Shown piece after piece: positions 55,331 to 63,449 of a stretch of DNA of 64,000 bases (positions are counted from its first letter, which is position 1; each line of letters opens with the position of its first letter). Source of the DNA: Enterococcus timonensis. GTDB taxonomy: Bacteria; Bacillota; Bacilli; Lactobacillales; Enterococcaceae. The translations under genes and the position numbers were made by a program. The notes beneath the pieces are model-generated. The model was given only the letters and a program-made list of their open reading frames with translations. It was not told where the DNA came from and searched no databases. The DNA is taken from the NCBI RefSeq assembly GCF_900104595.1, contig NZ_FNVY01000004.1, positions 930,001-994,000 of the forward strand, given 5' to 3'.

Positions 55331-55717
55331 TTATTGTTCTGATTTGCCTTCAAAAAAGTTCAAGCGAATGCCGGGACGATCCGTGGCAATTTCAGTGACT
55401 TCTAAAGTCAGGCGCTCAACGATTTTGAAAAGTGGTAAAGCGAGCTCATTAATTTCTTCTTGGGTTAAGTCTTCTTGTTTTTCCACTTTGCGATCGACCA
55501 AGTGGTTAATTTGACTAATGGCGCCGCTAATAACGAAGCGTTCAAAAGCCAATTTAAAATTCAAGCGACAACCTAGTAATGAATCGGCTTCTGGAAAGTC
55601 CTCTTTCCCTTTTAAAGGGGCAAAGCCAACTTTCATTTCTGTTTCAGTTTTGTCTTCAGGCAAACGAAAATCAAAATGATAATGCTCAACTAATTCGGGA
55701 TTACGTTTTATTTCCAT
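55331..55717 (-). CDS. DUF1149-family protein
   Basis: 128 residues, a SecB-like beta fold: MEIKRNPELVEHYHFDFR, LLGCRLNFKLAFERFVISG and TEIATDRPGIRLNF are typical of DUF1149 of streptococci and enterococci. Role unknown. GAAAGGTG precedes the ATG. It follows the HAD hydrolase gene by 4 bases. Confidence 0.82.
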   Translation of the reverse strand: MEIKRNPELVEHYHFDFRLPEDKTETEMKVGFAPLKGKEDFPEADSLLGCRLNFKLAFERFVISGAISQINHLVDRKVEKQEDLTQEEINELALPLFKIVERLTLEVTEIATDRPGIRLNFFEGKSEQ

Positions 55718-55721
55718 AAAT

Positions 55722-56336
55722 TCACCTTTCCATGTGCAAAATTTCAGATAAGACTCTAATTTCTTTAGCGCCAGACACGTTTTCTATCCCCTCTGGATTA
55801 AAAAACAGACTAGAAATCCCCGCATTTGCAGCAAAAGTCATATCCAAGAGACGATCGCCAATCATCACGGTCTCTTTTTTATCCAAATGGTTTTTCTCCA
55901 CCAAATAAAGTAGACTTTCCGGATCCGGCTTGCGCTTAAATTGATCATCTGCAGTTATTATACCATTAAAAAAGCGCAAAAAGTCATTCGCTTGCAAAAT
56001 TTTTAGCGCACTAATATCCCGATGCGTAATCAAAAAATGCTGCCCACCCTTTTGTACCAAACTCGTTAGCACTTCTTGGGCATGAGAAAATGGTTGCGGA
56101 TTTTTTTGATAGCTAGCTTCTAACTTATGATAATATTCGTCAAATTTTTTTTGCAATGGAACCGGCACATTTTCAGCAATCACCGCTCTGACGGAACTAT
56201 TTAACATCGCCTGGCGCAACATGACTGGCGCTGCAAGATGATAATAAGAAAAAGTTTCCGCCAAAGCTCTTTCCATCTGGCCATACGTATCAAAAAGCGT
56301 CCCATCAAAATCCCAGATAAAATTTTTGTGTAACAC
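55722..56336 (-). CDS. HAD-superfamily hydrolase (phosphoglycolate phosphatase-like)
   Basis: 204 residues. HAD motifs: NFIWDFDGTLFDTY, FLITHRD, a lysine in KRKPDPESLLY and MIGDRLLDMTFAANAG, with a helical cap between motifs I and II (subclass IA). Substrate unknown. The start is GTG 56336, 7 bases after AAGGAGG; TTG 56342 is too near the site. Driven by a promoter about 270 bases upstream. Co-transcribed with DUF1149. Confidence 0.88.
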   Translation of the reverse strand: MLHKNFIWDFDGTLFDTYGQMERALAETFSYYHLAAPVMLRQAMLNSSVRAVIAENVPVPLQKKFDEYYHKLEASYQKNPQPFSHAQEVLTSLVQKGGQHFLITHRDISALKILQANDFLRFFNGIITADDQFKRKPDPESLLYLVEKNHLDKKETVMIGDRLLDMTFAANAGISSLFFNPEGIENVSGAKEIRVLSEILHMER

Positions 56337-56697
56337 GCGCAAACCTCCTTCATGCTGAAATTTTTGGAAATGACTTATTGAAATTCCAAGAAACTATTTG
56401 AACTTTTCGTAACGGGTCGGATCGATAGCATAGATAACCTAGCGCTGACCATTTATCCACATAGAATACAATTGTTTTTCTTTAGGTGTTCATTTTTCTT
56501 GGCCACTAGTTCAACTGTGGCATTTGATTTGGCAATCCTTTTAAAATGTTAAACATTTTTTGCGAAAATTAGATAGGGGAATTGTTTTCATAAACTCAGA
56601 TCCTTCAAGTACATAATAATGTACGCGTGAGTTCAAGTCAAAAAGCCAAATTTTGGATTTTTCAAGCACTAGCTGAAAATTTTTTGGTAAGCAGGAT
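56337..56697. other. 361-bp gap: promoter and long leader of the HAD gene
   Basis: Promoter at 56613-56641. The leader contains a 16-codon frame (MKTIPLSNFRKKCLTF, ATG near 56589, AAGGA upstream) and a second five-codon frame. No long frame and no known RNA motif were found. Confidence 0.4.
56613..56641 (-). promoter_or_regulatory. Promoter upstream of the HAD gene
   Basis: TTGACT (56641-56636), 17 bases, TATTAT (56618-56613), minus strand. Distance to the gene start is about 270 bases. Confidence 0.7.
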
Positions 56698-57411
56698 TCA
56701 AAAAATATTCCGAAATGTTTTAGGTCTGTTTTGAATTTTCGGAGTGTGTAAATTCGGATCAGGTGGCCTGGGGTTGGTAAATATTCTAGCGAGGTGATTT
56801 ATTCGCTGCTGGCTACTGGGCGGATTGGTTAACTCAGAAATCTCATGGAATTTAGCTCGCTGCAATCTGTCGAAAATACTTATATGGCTCATTTCTGTCG
56901 GCACACTCTCTTTTCTTTCACCTGCATTTAACAACTGGCGCCCCACCCACTGCACGCCTCTTTTCGCCCGTTGCCAAAAATGTTTCAGATTGACGAATTT
57001 TTTCTCTAGTAAAAATATTTCCGCTTTGGAAAAATATTTTTTCAGCTGCTGCCACAACACTCGGACGATTGTACTTAAAATCTGTTTTTTCAAAAGACGC
57101 CGCAGCAGCGCCCGCACCCGATTTTCTAGCGGAAAATAAAATCCATTCGGTGTCGCCAGATTTTGGCGTATTTTTAAGAGAGCGACTTCTTTTAAAAAGC
57201 GCAAGTCTGACGGATCCTCTTGATAAAATTGAACAATTCTTTTTTCGATTGTTTTATTTTTCAGTTGCATAAATTGGCGGGAAGATAATTTCGTTGTTTC
57301 GGTGGTGTTGGTGGTTGCGGTGGTACTTTTCCTTGACTTTGTATTTGTATTTGCATTCATTTTTTTAATCATCTTTGCATTCGTCAGTGTCGCCAATTTT
57401 TTCTTCATCAT
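56698..57411 (-). CDS. Very basic protein, unknown
   Basis: About 237 residues. The N-terminus is Lys/Thr/Asn-rich and disordered (about 1-45). Residues 45-165 are predicted helices dense in Arg and Lys with several Trp (RVLWQQLKKYF, KHFWQRAKRGVQWVGRQLL). The C-terminus is Pro/Asn/Arg-rich. No membrane segment and no known domain. GGAGG precedes ATG 57411; the longer frame to 57423 runs through that site. It may bind nucleic acid, judged only from charge. Confidence 0.5.
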   Translation of the reverse strand: MMKKKLATLTNAKMIKKMNANTNTKSRKSTTATTNTTETTKLSSRQFMQLKNKTIEKRIVQFYQEDPSDLRFLKEVALLKIRQNLATPNGFYFPLENRVRALLRRLLKKQILSTIVRVLWQQLKKYFSKAEIFLLEKKFVNLKHFWQRAKRGVQWVGRQLLNAGERKESVPTEMSHISIFDRLQRAKFHEISELTNPPSSQQRINHLARIFTNPRPPDPNLHTPKIQNRPKTFRNIF

Positions 57412-57436
57412 AATAGCCTCCAAGTTTTTTGTCTGT

Positions 57437-57529
57437 TCAGCTTGCGCTGCAACATCTCCACTTATTGATACGAAACAGCCATCGCCAAGTGTTCCAAAAA
57501 ACTTTTTTGCAAAAAAAAATGATCCGCAA
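57437..57529 (-). CDS. Possible 30-residue cationic Trp/Cys-rich peptide
   Basis: TTG 57529, 11 bases after GGAGG, opens 30 codons: MRIIFFCKKVFWNTWRW, LFRINKWRCCSAS. It has four Trp, three Cys and many Arg/Lys, and lies just ahead of the basic-protein gene on the same strand. It could be a leader or small toxin-like peptide, or chance. Confidence 0.25.
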   Translation of the reverse strand: MRIIFFCKKVFWNTWRWLFRINKWRCCSAS

Positions 57530-57607
57530 TTAATAAATTTCCTCCACTTGATTCACACTACATGAACAAAATTTAATCGGTTCAATTCACGTTTCATTAT
57601 GTTTTCA

Positions 57608-57616
57608 TGCTATAAT
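57608..57616 (+). promoter_or_regulatory. Extended -10 promoter of abiE
   Basis: TGCTATAAT, a consensus extended -10, about 18 bases before the start codon. Confidence 0.65.
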
Positions 57617-57633
57617 AAGTTGAGGTGATTTTT

Positions 57634-58218
57634 ATGTTAGATACTGAAACAAAAAATATTTTCATCAAATATAACGGAACACTTTCAACCAAAAAAGCCG
57701 CAGAATATAATATCGATTCTTCCACTTTACGAAAAGCTTTCTTAAGAGGCGATTTGGAGCGGCCATTTCGTGGTATTTATGTCCTGCCAAATTCCATTGA
57801 AGATGATTTTTTTGCGATTCAGCAAATTTATTCAAAAGGCATCTTTTCACATGAGACAGCGATGTTTCTCCACCGCCTGTCAACCTTTGCGCCCTTCAAA
57901 TATTATATGACGTTCCCAGCCGGATACAGCTCCTCCACCTTCAAAAAAAATTTAATTGAGTATAAAAATGTCAAGCCAGAATTCTTACAAATTGGCCAAA
58001 CTGAAATGACCACACCAAACGGCAATATTATTACCGTATACGATTTGGAAAGAACAATCGTCGACATTCTATCTTCTAACCAAGTTCAAAATTTTTCAGT
58101 AGAAGAATCGATCAAAGAATATTTAGACCGAGACGATAAAGATTTAGCAAAACTTCTTAAATACGCAACTATCTTAAATAGGAAATACATTTTAGAAAGG
58201 ATCAAAAAATATGATTAA
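57634..58218 (+). CDS. abiEi: AbiEi antitoxin of a type IV toxin-antitoxin system
   Basis: 194 residues. An N-terminal winged-helix (STKKAAEYNIDSSTLRKAFL, RGDLERPFRGIYVLP) is followed by the AbiEi domain with FSHETAMFLHRLS and VYDLERTIVDIL. AbiEi represses the operon and counters AbiEii. The start is ATG 57634 after GAGGTG. It overlaps the toxin gene by 8 bases. Confidence 0.92.
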   Translation: MLDTETKNIFIKYNGTLSTKKAAEYNIDSSTLRKAFLRGDLERPFRGIYVLPNSIEDDFFAIQQIYSKGIFSHETAMFLHRLSTFAPFKYYMTFPAGYSSSTFKKNLIEYKNVKPEFLQIGQTEMTTPNGNIITVYDLERTIVDILSSNQVQNFSVEESIKEYLDRDDKDLAKLLKYATILNRKYILERIKKYD

Positions 58219-59056
58219 TCCCGACAAAATGAAAAATCTCATCCGGAAAAAATCTAAAGAATACCAAATTGCACCTCAACAACTTTATTCTTTATTTGGT
58301 TTGGAACAACTTTTAATAAAAATTGAACAGTCTCCGTTTAAAGATCATTTCATTCTCAAGGGTGGATTTTTACTTTCGACAGTTTATGGATTAGAAAACA
58401 GATCAACCATGGATTTGGATGCTACTGTTCAAAATTTATCTCTAAATAATCATTTTATCAACAGGTTTACTGAATTTATCAATGCCCCAGATGCTGATGG
58501 CAATTCATATTTTACAGTCAAAAAAATAAAGGAAAATAGACATGATTTCATTTACCCAGGGTATAACTTGAAGTTAGATTTTGAAATTGGAACGGTTAAA
58601 ATTCCACTTGATTTAGATTTTACAACTGGTGAAACGCTCCTGCCGACTCCAAAAACAACAATTCCTTTACTTTTTTCAGATAAAACTGTCCGTTTTCCTG
58701 CTTATCCTCAAGAACAGATTTTAGCAGACAAAATTTTTACTACTTTAGCTTATGGATCCTACGATGACCAAAATTCGAGGGCAAAAGATCTTTATGATAT
58801 TTATTTTTTACACAAATTTCAATCGAATATGGATTATTCACTAGTAAGAAAAGCAATTGCTGTAGCTAACAAGCAAAGAAATATAGATTTGAAAATTGAA
58901 AGCTTTCCAGGTATCATCTCCCAACTTGAACAATCTAAACATCAACAACAACTTTGGCAAGATTTTCAAAAAAATCATTTTTATGCTGCAAATATTTCAT
59001 TCCGTAGTGTTTTTACAGAAATAAAATCTGCTTTACGCGCCATCTTCCCGAAATAA
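58211..59056 (+). CDS. abiEii: AbiEii nucleotidyltransferase toxin
   Basis: 281 residues of the nucleotidyltransferase AbiEii family. FILKGGFLLSTVYGLENRST then MDLDATV is the GG-x-S-D-x-D active site; a second acidic motif lies in PLDLDFTTGE, and RAKDLYDIYFLHKF follows. Members block growth by transferring nucleotides, and the AbiE pair can abort phage infection. Full length, no defects. Ends at a strong terminator. Confidence 0.93.
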   Translation: MINPDKMKNLIRKKSKEYQIAPQQLYSLFGLEQLLIKIEQSPFKDHFILKGGFLLSTVYGLENRSTMDLDATVQNLSLNNHFINRFTEFINAPDADGNSYFTVKKIKENRHDFIYPGYNLKLDFEIGTVKIPLDLDFTTGETLLPTPKTTIPLLFSDKTVRFPAYPQEQILADKIFTTLAYGSYDDQNSRAKDLYDIYFLHKFQSNMDYSLVRKAIAVANKQRNIDLKIESFPGIISQLEQSKHQQQLWQDFQKNHFYAANISFRSVFTEIKSALRAIFPK

Positions 59057-59129
59057 AAACTTCTATTGGGAATTAACTTTAGGGTTTGATTTAATTCGTT
59101 AATTAATAGTCTGTTGCATTAATAAATTT

Positions 59130-59163
59130 TAAAAAAGCCGCGATATTATTCTGCGGCTTTTTT
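59130..59163. terminator. Bidirectional terminator, abiE and the sigma factor gene
   Basis: AAAAAAGCCGC pairs with GCGGCTTTTTT. Confidence 0.85.
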
Positions 59164-59247
59164 AATGTAAAATCATCCTATTAATGTTGCAAAGTTTTCT
59201 TAATTATTGATTATGCGATCTACCTACTCACCGACAAATCATCATCC

Positions 59248-59724
59248 CTATTTAAAAAATCTTTTCGTGGCCATTTCGATGGCGCCTAATCCACGATAAA
59301 TCTTGCCCCGAGAACAACCAAGCGCACGGGCAATTTCGGCGATGGTTTGTCCGGCTAAAAGATGTTGGCAGATGAGCTTTTCAAATTTTGGTAAACTCGC
59401 TAAAAATAAATTTACCTCCATCTCTGATCGCGCAGAAAAATCTGCCACCACCACTTCCATCGTCTCCCCATAATAATCCGTCCGAGTGCTGATTCGAATT
59501 TCTTTACGCACAATGTCTAACACCCGGCAGCGGGCCGACGTAAAAGCCACTTTTTCAAAATCAGCCAACGTCTCACTTTCGCCCCACATCTCCCACAAAA
59601 CCAACAATACGTCTTGTTGATAATCTTGATACTTGTCCTGATAAACACGCAATCCGCAATGTTTTAAAATTCCCGGCACCAAGCGCGGGTGTGCTTCTAA
59701 ATAATCCATAAAATTTTCTGTCAT
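59248..59724 (-). CDS. comX: ComX/SigH-like alternative sigma factor
   Basis: 158 residues, short sigma-70 type. The N-terminal half (YQDYQQDVLLVLWEMW) corresponds to region 2 and the C-terminal half (HLLAGQTIAEIARALGCSRG followed by KIYRGLGAIE) is a region 4 helix-turn-helix. Length and order fit the ComX/SigH-like factors of Lactobacillales; an ECF-like factor is the alternative. The start is ATG 59724 with GAGGTG; GTG 59733 lies in that site. It is divergent from a ComK-like gene. Confidence 0.68.
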   Translation of the reverse strand: MTENFMDYLEAHPRLVPGILKHCGLRVYQDKYQDYQQDVLLVLWEMWGESETLADFEKVAFTSARCRVLDIVRKEIRISTRTDYYGETMEVVVADFSARSEMEVNLFLASLPKFEKLICQHLLAGQTIAEIARALGCSRGKIYRGLGAIEMATKRFFK

Positions 59725-59988
59725 GTGAATCACCTCAAATTTATTTGAGGAAGGCCTTCCACCTATTCAGCATAAGAAATTTTTACAGATTAGACCAATT
59801 GCCAAATATAATAATAAATGCCAAATTTAACGGGGAATTTCGAACCTGATGACTTATGTTACAAAAATATTAAATAACGCCTGTTATCGAACCGTCTCGA
59901 TTTTCATTCTGATAAAAAACATTTATAATTAATTTATCAACCACTCGGTCTTAGATTAAAAAATTTTCAAACTTCTGGGAGGATTTTT

Positions 59989-60693
59989 ATGGACTCATGT
60001 GAATTAACGCACATTTTGCAATCGGTGCACCAAGACCAGCAACAAATTTTTCCACAGGCAGCCTTTGATAATGACTCCACCGGTTCAACGACTTATCCAC
60101 AGTTATCAGAAGTACTGGCGATTTGGCCGCAAAAAAATAAGGAAAAAAGAGGACATAAGGAGCACTGTTGGGTCTTGACGACTAGCGGACTGATTGAATA
60201 TCACTTGTCATCGCGCCACGCGGTGCACCGTTGGACAGAAAATGATGATTACGATGCGGTGATGCAGGCGATTAATCTCAGCTGTGGCAAAGAAAAAGGT
60301 CTCGGCCTCAAACCTTACATCGCCTATGACATTTGTCTGCAGCCTTTAAGTCGGATGCGAGATCACCCGGTGTGGATTAATTTTCATCACGTGAAAGATT
60401 GTCACGCTACGAATCATGCGCTGGAAATTATTATGGCAGGCGGCTATCAACTGACTGTCGATTTGTCGAAGCATTCTTTTGAAAAAGTCCGCCAGGTTGC
60501 CGGCCGCTACTGTTGGCATTGCCAGCAATATTATGCCGACCTGACTCATATTAAAAATCGTCTCACTACGCCAATTTTTGCTGATATTTGGGAGAAATTC
60601 AAAGGACAAGAACCTATGAACTGGACAAAATTTATCTTAGATGGTCAAAAGATTGTGATTGAGGCAAGGGATCGAAGGAATTTTGGGGGTTGA
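59989..60693 (+). CDS. comK: ComK-like competence transcription factor
   Basis: 234 residues. The segment KPYIAYDICLQPLSRMRDHP, VWINFHHVKDCHATN and LTVDLSKHSFEKVRQVAGRY lines up with Bacillus ComK (KPPIMVDPSNQIFLFPT; GWISHVHVKEFKATE; LPISYNSFENQVYRT). It is longer than Bacillus ComK, with extra residues at both ends. ComK activates DNA-uptake genes. GGGAGG precedes the ATG. Divergent from the sigma factor gene with 264 bases between. Confidence 0.7.
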   Translation: MDSCELTHILQSVHQDQQQIFPQAAFDNDSTGSTTYPQLSEVLAIWPQKNKEKRGHKEHCWVLTTSGLIEYHLSSRHAVHRWTENDDYDAVMQAINLSCGKEKGLGLKPYIAYDICLQPLSRMRDHPVWINFHHVKDCHATNHALEIIMAGGYQLTVDLSKHSFEKVRQVAGRYCWHCQQYYADLTHIKNRLTTPIFADIWEKFKGQEPMNWTKFILDGQKIVIEARDRRNFGG

Positions 60694-60918
60694 ATACGGT
60701 AGTTTTAACATGATTTATTTGGACGATAAAGTTTGTCATAGCAAGAAATGGATTTTTTGATCTAAAATTCTTGGGGAAGTATTTTCTTTTACTTTGGGTT
60801 TGTATAACCTTAAATATTGTCATAAACAGATCACAATAAAAAATGGTTTGATGATGATTGATGTCAGTGTGCTATTTAACTTCCACTTACAAAGGCCCCT
60901 AAAAGTTGGAATTTTGAT

Positions 60919-61602
60919 TCAAGTTTTGATGTCCATATATTTTTCTTTATTTCTAAAATGAAAAGGTTTCAATTTTGATTTTTCCACTTTGAAACTGGAA
61001 ATTATTTTATTTTCTACAAAGTATTTCAAGACACGAATATTATTTTCAGTATTTTCTATATTATTCTTCCTCCCGACTATAATTAATCCTATATTTTCTA
61101 AGCCTACACGGTCAAATGTATTTTTTAACTCTTCTATGGAAACTTTCTCGAAATTAGCATACGTCAATTTCTGCAAGGTTGTTCTTCCTAATCTGCTCTG
61201 CATAACTAAATCATTGAATAGTTCAATTGATATTTCGATTTTATCATCTAAAATCTTCTCTACTTGATTAATTGCATTCCTTTTCACCGTCTCTTGGATT
61301 TCTAATGGTAAATCTGAATACTTAAGATACAAATAATCAATTTCTTGTTCATCTGGAAATCGTTCAATAATTTTAGCAGCAAGGATAGGTGAATCGATAA
61401 ATTCATTATATGAATAAGGAAACTCAGAAATTAAATCTAGAATTTTAAAACTGCTATCTTGACTTAACTCCTTTTGGTTATCTTTCAATAATGTAACCAA
61501 TTCTACGTTATTTTCGGACACTTTTATGAATGATTCTAAATATTGGTCAAGATTCCTTAAAGCAAATTTTGAAACTTGAAATGGCAACACTTTTTTTGAC
61601 AA
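60919..61602 (-). CDS. Unknown protein, probably lacking its N-terminus
   Basis: 227 residues, helical, Lys/Glu/Ile-rich, no membrane segment, no domain recognised (IISEFPYSYN-type repeats absent; EFPYSYNEFIDSPIL and LENIGLIIVGRKNN are seen). The only start is a TTG at 61602 inside the IS3 end, with no ribosome site, and a stop lies two codons upstream. So the IS insertion has probably removed the true start and this is the C-terminal part of a larger protein. The bases 60694-60918 show no gene. Confidence 0.45.
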   Translation of the reverse strand: MSKKVLPFQVSKFALRNLDQYLESFIKVSENNVELVTLLKDNQKELSQDSSFKILDLISEFPYSYNEFIDSPILAAKIIERFPDEQEIDYLYLKYSDLPLEIQETVKRNAINQVEKILDDKIEISIELFNDLVMQSRLGRTTLQKLTYANFEKVSIEELKNTFDRVGLENIGLIIVGRKNNIENTENNIRVLKYFVENKIISSFKVEKSKLKPFHFRNKEKYMDIKT

Positions 61603-61697
61603 AATTTATAAGGTGTCATTTTTTGTCTCGTGTTATTATTCCGATTGCCCTTGACAATGAGCCTCCTCGGATATGATTCTCTACGGCAGAAGCTCAC

Positions 61698-62543
61698 TCA
61701 AATGAATGAAGCCGCCTCACTCGGTGTATCATATCCGCGCTCATTATCAAGGGTTCGCTTCGCCAATCTCTGATAACGAAATCCAATTGGTGTCTCGTAA
61801 CCAAGTGTCCCATGCAATCGTAAATGATTCCACCAATTGACGTAGTCAAATAATTCTAATTCTAACTGTTCCAAAGACTCAAACCGAAATTGATGAACAA
61901 ATTCTACCTTCACTGACTTGTATGTAGATTCAGCTACTGCATTATCATAAGGACAACCTTTTTTGCTCAGAGAGCGAGTAATGCCAAAGGCTCCAATAAT
62001 CTCTTCAATCGTTTGATTGTCAAATTCTTTTCCACGATCGGTGTGGAAGAGCTGCACTTCTGTCAATGGATAAGAAATACGAGTAAAAGCCCGCTTGACC
62101 AAGCTTGCATCTTTTCTTTTGCCACAAGAATACCCAATAATTTCTCGATTGAACAAATCAAGAATCAAACAAATATAATGCCATTTTTTCCCAACACGTA
62201 CATAAGTTAAATCAGTGACAATAGCTTCCAGAGGCTCTTTATTTCTAAAATCTCGAGCTAAAATATTATCTGTTTTTGATTCATTACAGGAAGAGGAATG
62301 GTTTTTGAAATGAGCCAAAGTATAGCTCGATTTCAATCCCCGTTGTTTCATGATGCGACCGATTCTCCGACGACTCACTTGGATGTCGCGATTCGCTAAG
62401 ATTTGTTTTAATTTTCTTGTGCCGTAAGCCTTGCGATTACGAACAAATTCTTCTGTGATAGCTTCTTCCAATTCAGCTTCATTTTTTACGAGTTTTGGCT
62501 GGTAATAATACGTTTGACGGGAAATTCCTAAGACTTTACACAT
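61698..62543 (-). CDS. IS3-family transposase, OrfB (DDE part)
   Basis: 281 residues from its first ATG; the frame is open further upstream to about 62591 (VIDANKHKYSISA), to be read by -1 frameshift from OrfA. An HTH_21 segment (SRQTYYYQPK, NRKAYGTRKLKQIL) precedes the rve integrase core with DDE residues in VTDLTYVRV, FHTDRGKEFDN and AESTYKSVKVE. Intact, so the element may be mobile. Confidence 0.92.
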   Translation of the reverse strand: MCKVLGISRQTYYYQPKLVKNEAELEEAITEEFVRNRKAYGTRKLKQILANRDIQVSRRRIGRIMKQRGLKSSYTLAHFKNHSSSCNESKTDNILARDFRNKEPLEAIVTDLTYVRVGKKWHYICLILDLFNREIIGYSCGKRKDASLVKRAFTRISYPLTEVQLFHTDRGKEFDNQTIEEIIGAFGITRSLSKKGCPYDNAVAESTYKSVKVEFVHQFRFESLEQLELELFDYVNWWNHLRLHGTLGYETPIGFRYQRLAKRTLDNERGYDTPSEAASFI

Positions 62544-62578
62544 CGCTGATATCGAGTATTTGTGCTTATTGGCATCAA

Positions 62579-62869
62579 TTACTTGTCTTTTCGTCCGAAT
62601 ATCAGCGCTGCTTGCTTTAAAATATCATTTTCCATTTCTAGCTGTTGGTTTCGCTTGCGCAAAGCGATCATTTCTTTTTGTTCTGGGGTCAAGTTATCTT
62701 TCTCTTTGAAAGAACCAGAGGTTTCTGCTTGTTTAATCCATTTATCAAAAGAAGAAGCGGTTAATTCATACTCACGAATAATTTCTACCCGTGATTTTCC
62801 GGCTAGATATAGATCGACTACCTGTTGTTTAAATTCTTTTGAATAAGTTCTTCGTGGACGTCTTGACAT
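62579..62869 (-). CDS. IS3-family transposase, OrfA (helix-turn-helix part)
   Basis: 96 residues: YSKEFKQQVVDLYLAGKSRV, EYELTASSFDKWIKQ helix-turn-helix, then a leucine-zipper stretch LRKRNQQLEMENDILKQA. Near the end the sequence CGAAAAGAC offers an A-AAA-G slip at which a -1 shift joins it to the OrfB frame. GGAGG precedes the ATG. Confidence 0.92.
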   Translation of the reverse strand: MSRRPRRTYSKEFKQQVVDLYLAGKSRVEIIREYELTASSFDKWIKQAETSGSFKEKDNLTPEQKEMIALRKRNQQLEMENDILKQAALIFGRKDK

Positions 62870-62926
62870 AAAAATTCCTCCAGTGTGTTTTTTTCTATTC
62901 TACACACCTTATTTTTTTTGTCTAGT

Positions 62927-63340
62927 CTAGTGTAGCCGATTCAATTTATGAATTTTATCAAAAACCTCTTTATCAAGGTAGCTATCTATGTCAATAAAGG
63001 CCTCAGATTGAAAGATATTATATTTCATTGTTGTACCATAGAAATCTACTTCGAGTTCTCCAATTCCATGCTTTTTTAAAAAACCATTTTTCTTTAAAAT
63101 AGAGTTAACTTTATTTGATCCAAAATTTGTAGAGTAAAGTTTATAACCATTTTTTGCTAAATTAAGGGCAAGATTTCCTAGAAATGGCGTTAAATCGGCA
63201 TTTAACCAGGTTGTACTTTTAAAATCAAAACAAACATCTGCATTTATCACTGGAGATTCCAGCGAATTTATTTGTCTAAGTAAATCATCGATAACACTAT
63301 ACTCAAATGAAACTTCTTTGGGAAAAATAATAAACTGCAT
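62927..63340 (-). CDS. STAS-like N-terminal part of an ATP-binding protein, truncated at the IS3 element
   Basis: About 137 residues. VCFDFKSTTWLNADLTPFLG, LYSTNFGSNKVNSILKKNGF and the end AFIDIDSYLDKEVFDKIHK resemble the STAS-like front half of bacterial proteins that continue into a GHKL ATPase domain. Here the frame stops 4-5 bases from the IS3 end, where the ATPase would begin. The start is ATG 63340 after GAGGTG. The missing part is not found across the element, so it is likely inactive. Family call is from memory of the pattern. Confidence 0.5.
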   Translation of the reverse strand: MQFIIFPKEVSFEYSVIDDLLRQINSLESPVINADVCFDFKSTTWLNADLTPFLGNLALNLAKNGYKLYSTNFGSNKVNSILKKNGFLKKHGIGELEVDFYGTTMKYNIFQSEAFIDIDSYLDKEVFDKIHKLNRLH

Positions 63341-63449
63341 GTGCATCACCTCTAGAAAGATAATTTATAGATTTTCTACCCTCTGATTTTTTTTAAAATC
63401 ACTATTCGGAAATAACATCCACATTATACATCTTTACTATGGATTTATC

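Larger units (their letters stand above)
61597..62923 (-). mobile_element. IS3-family insertion sequence
   Basis: About 1.33 kb. Terminal repeats read GACAAAATTTATAAGGTGT (left, 61598) and GACAAAAAAAATAAGGTGT (right, reversed from 62922), 16 of 19 alike. The two overlapping transposase frames face left. No matching 3-4 bp duplication flanks the ends, which suggests an adjacent deletion or an old event. Confidence 0.88.
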
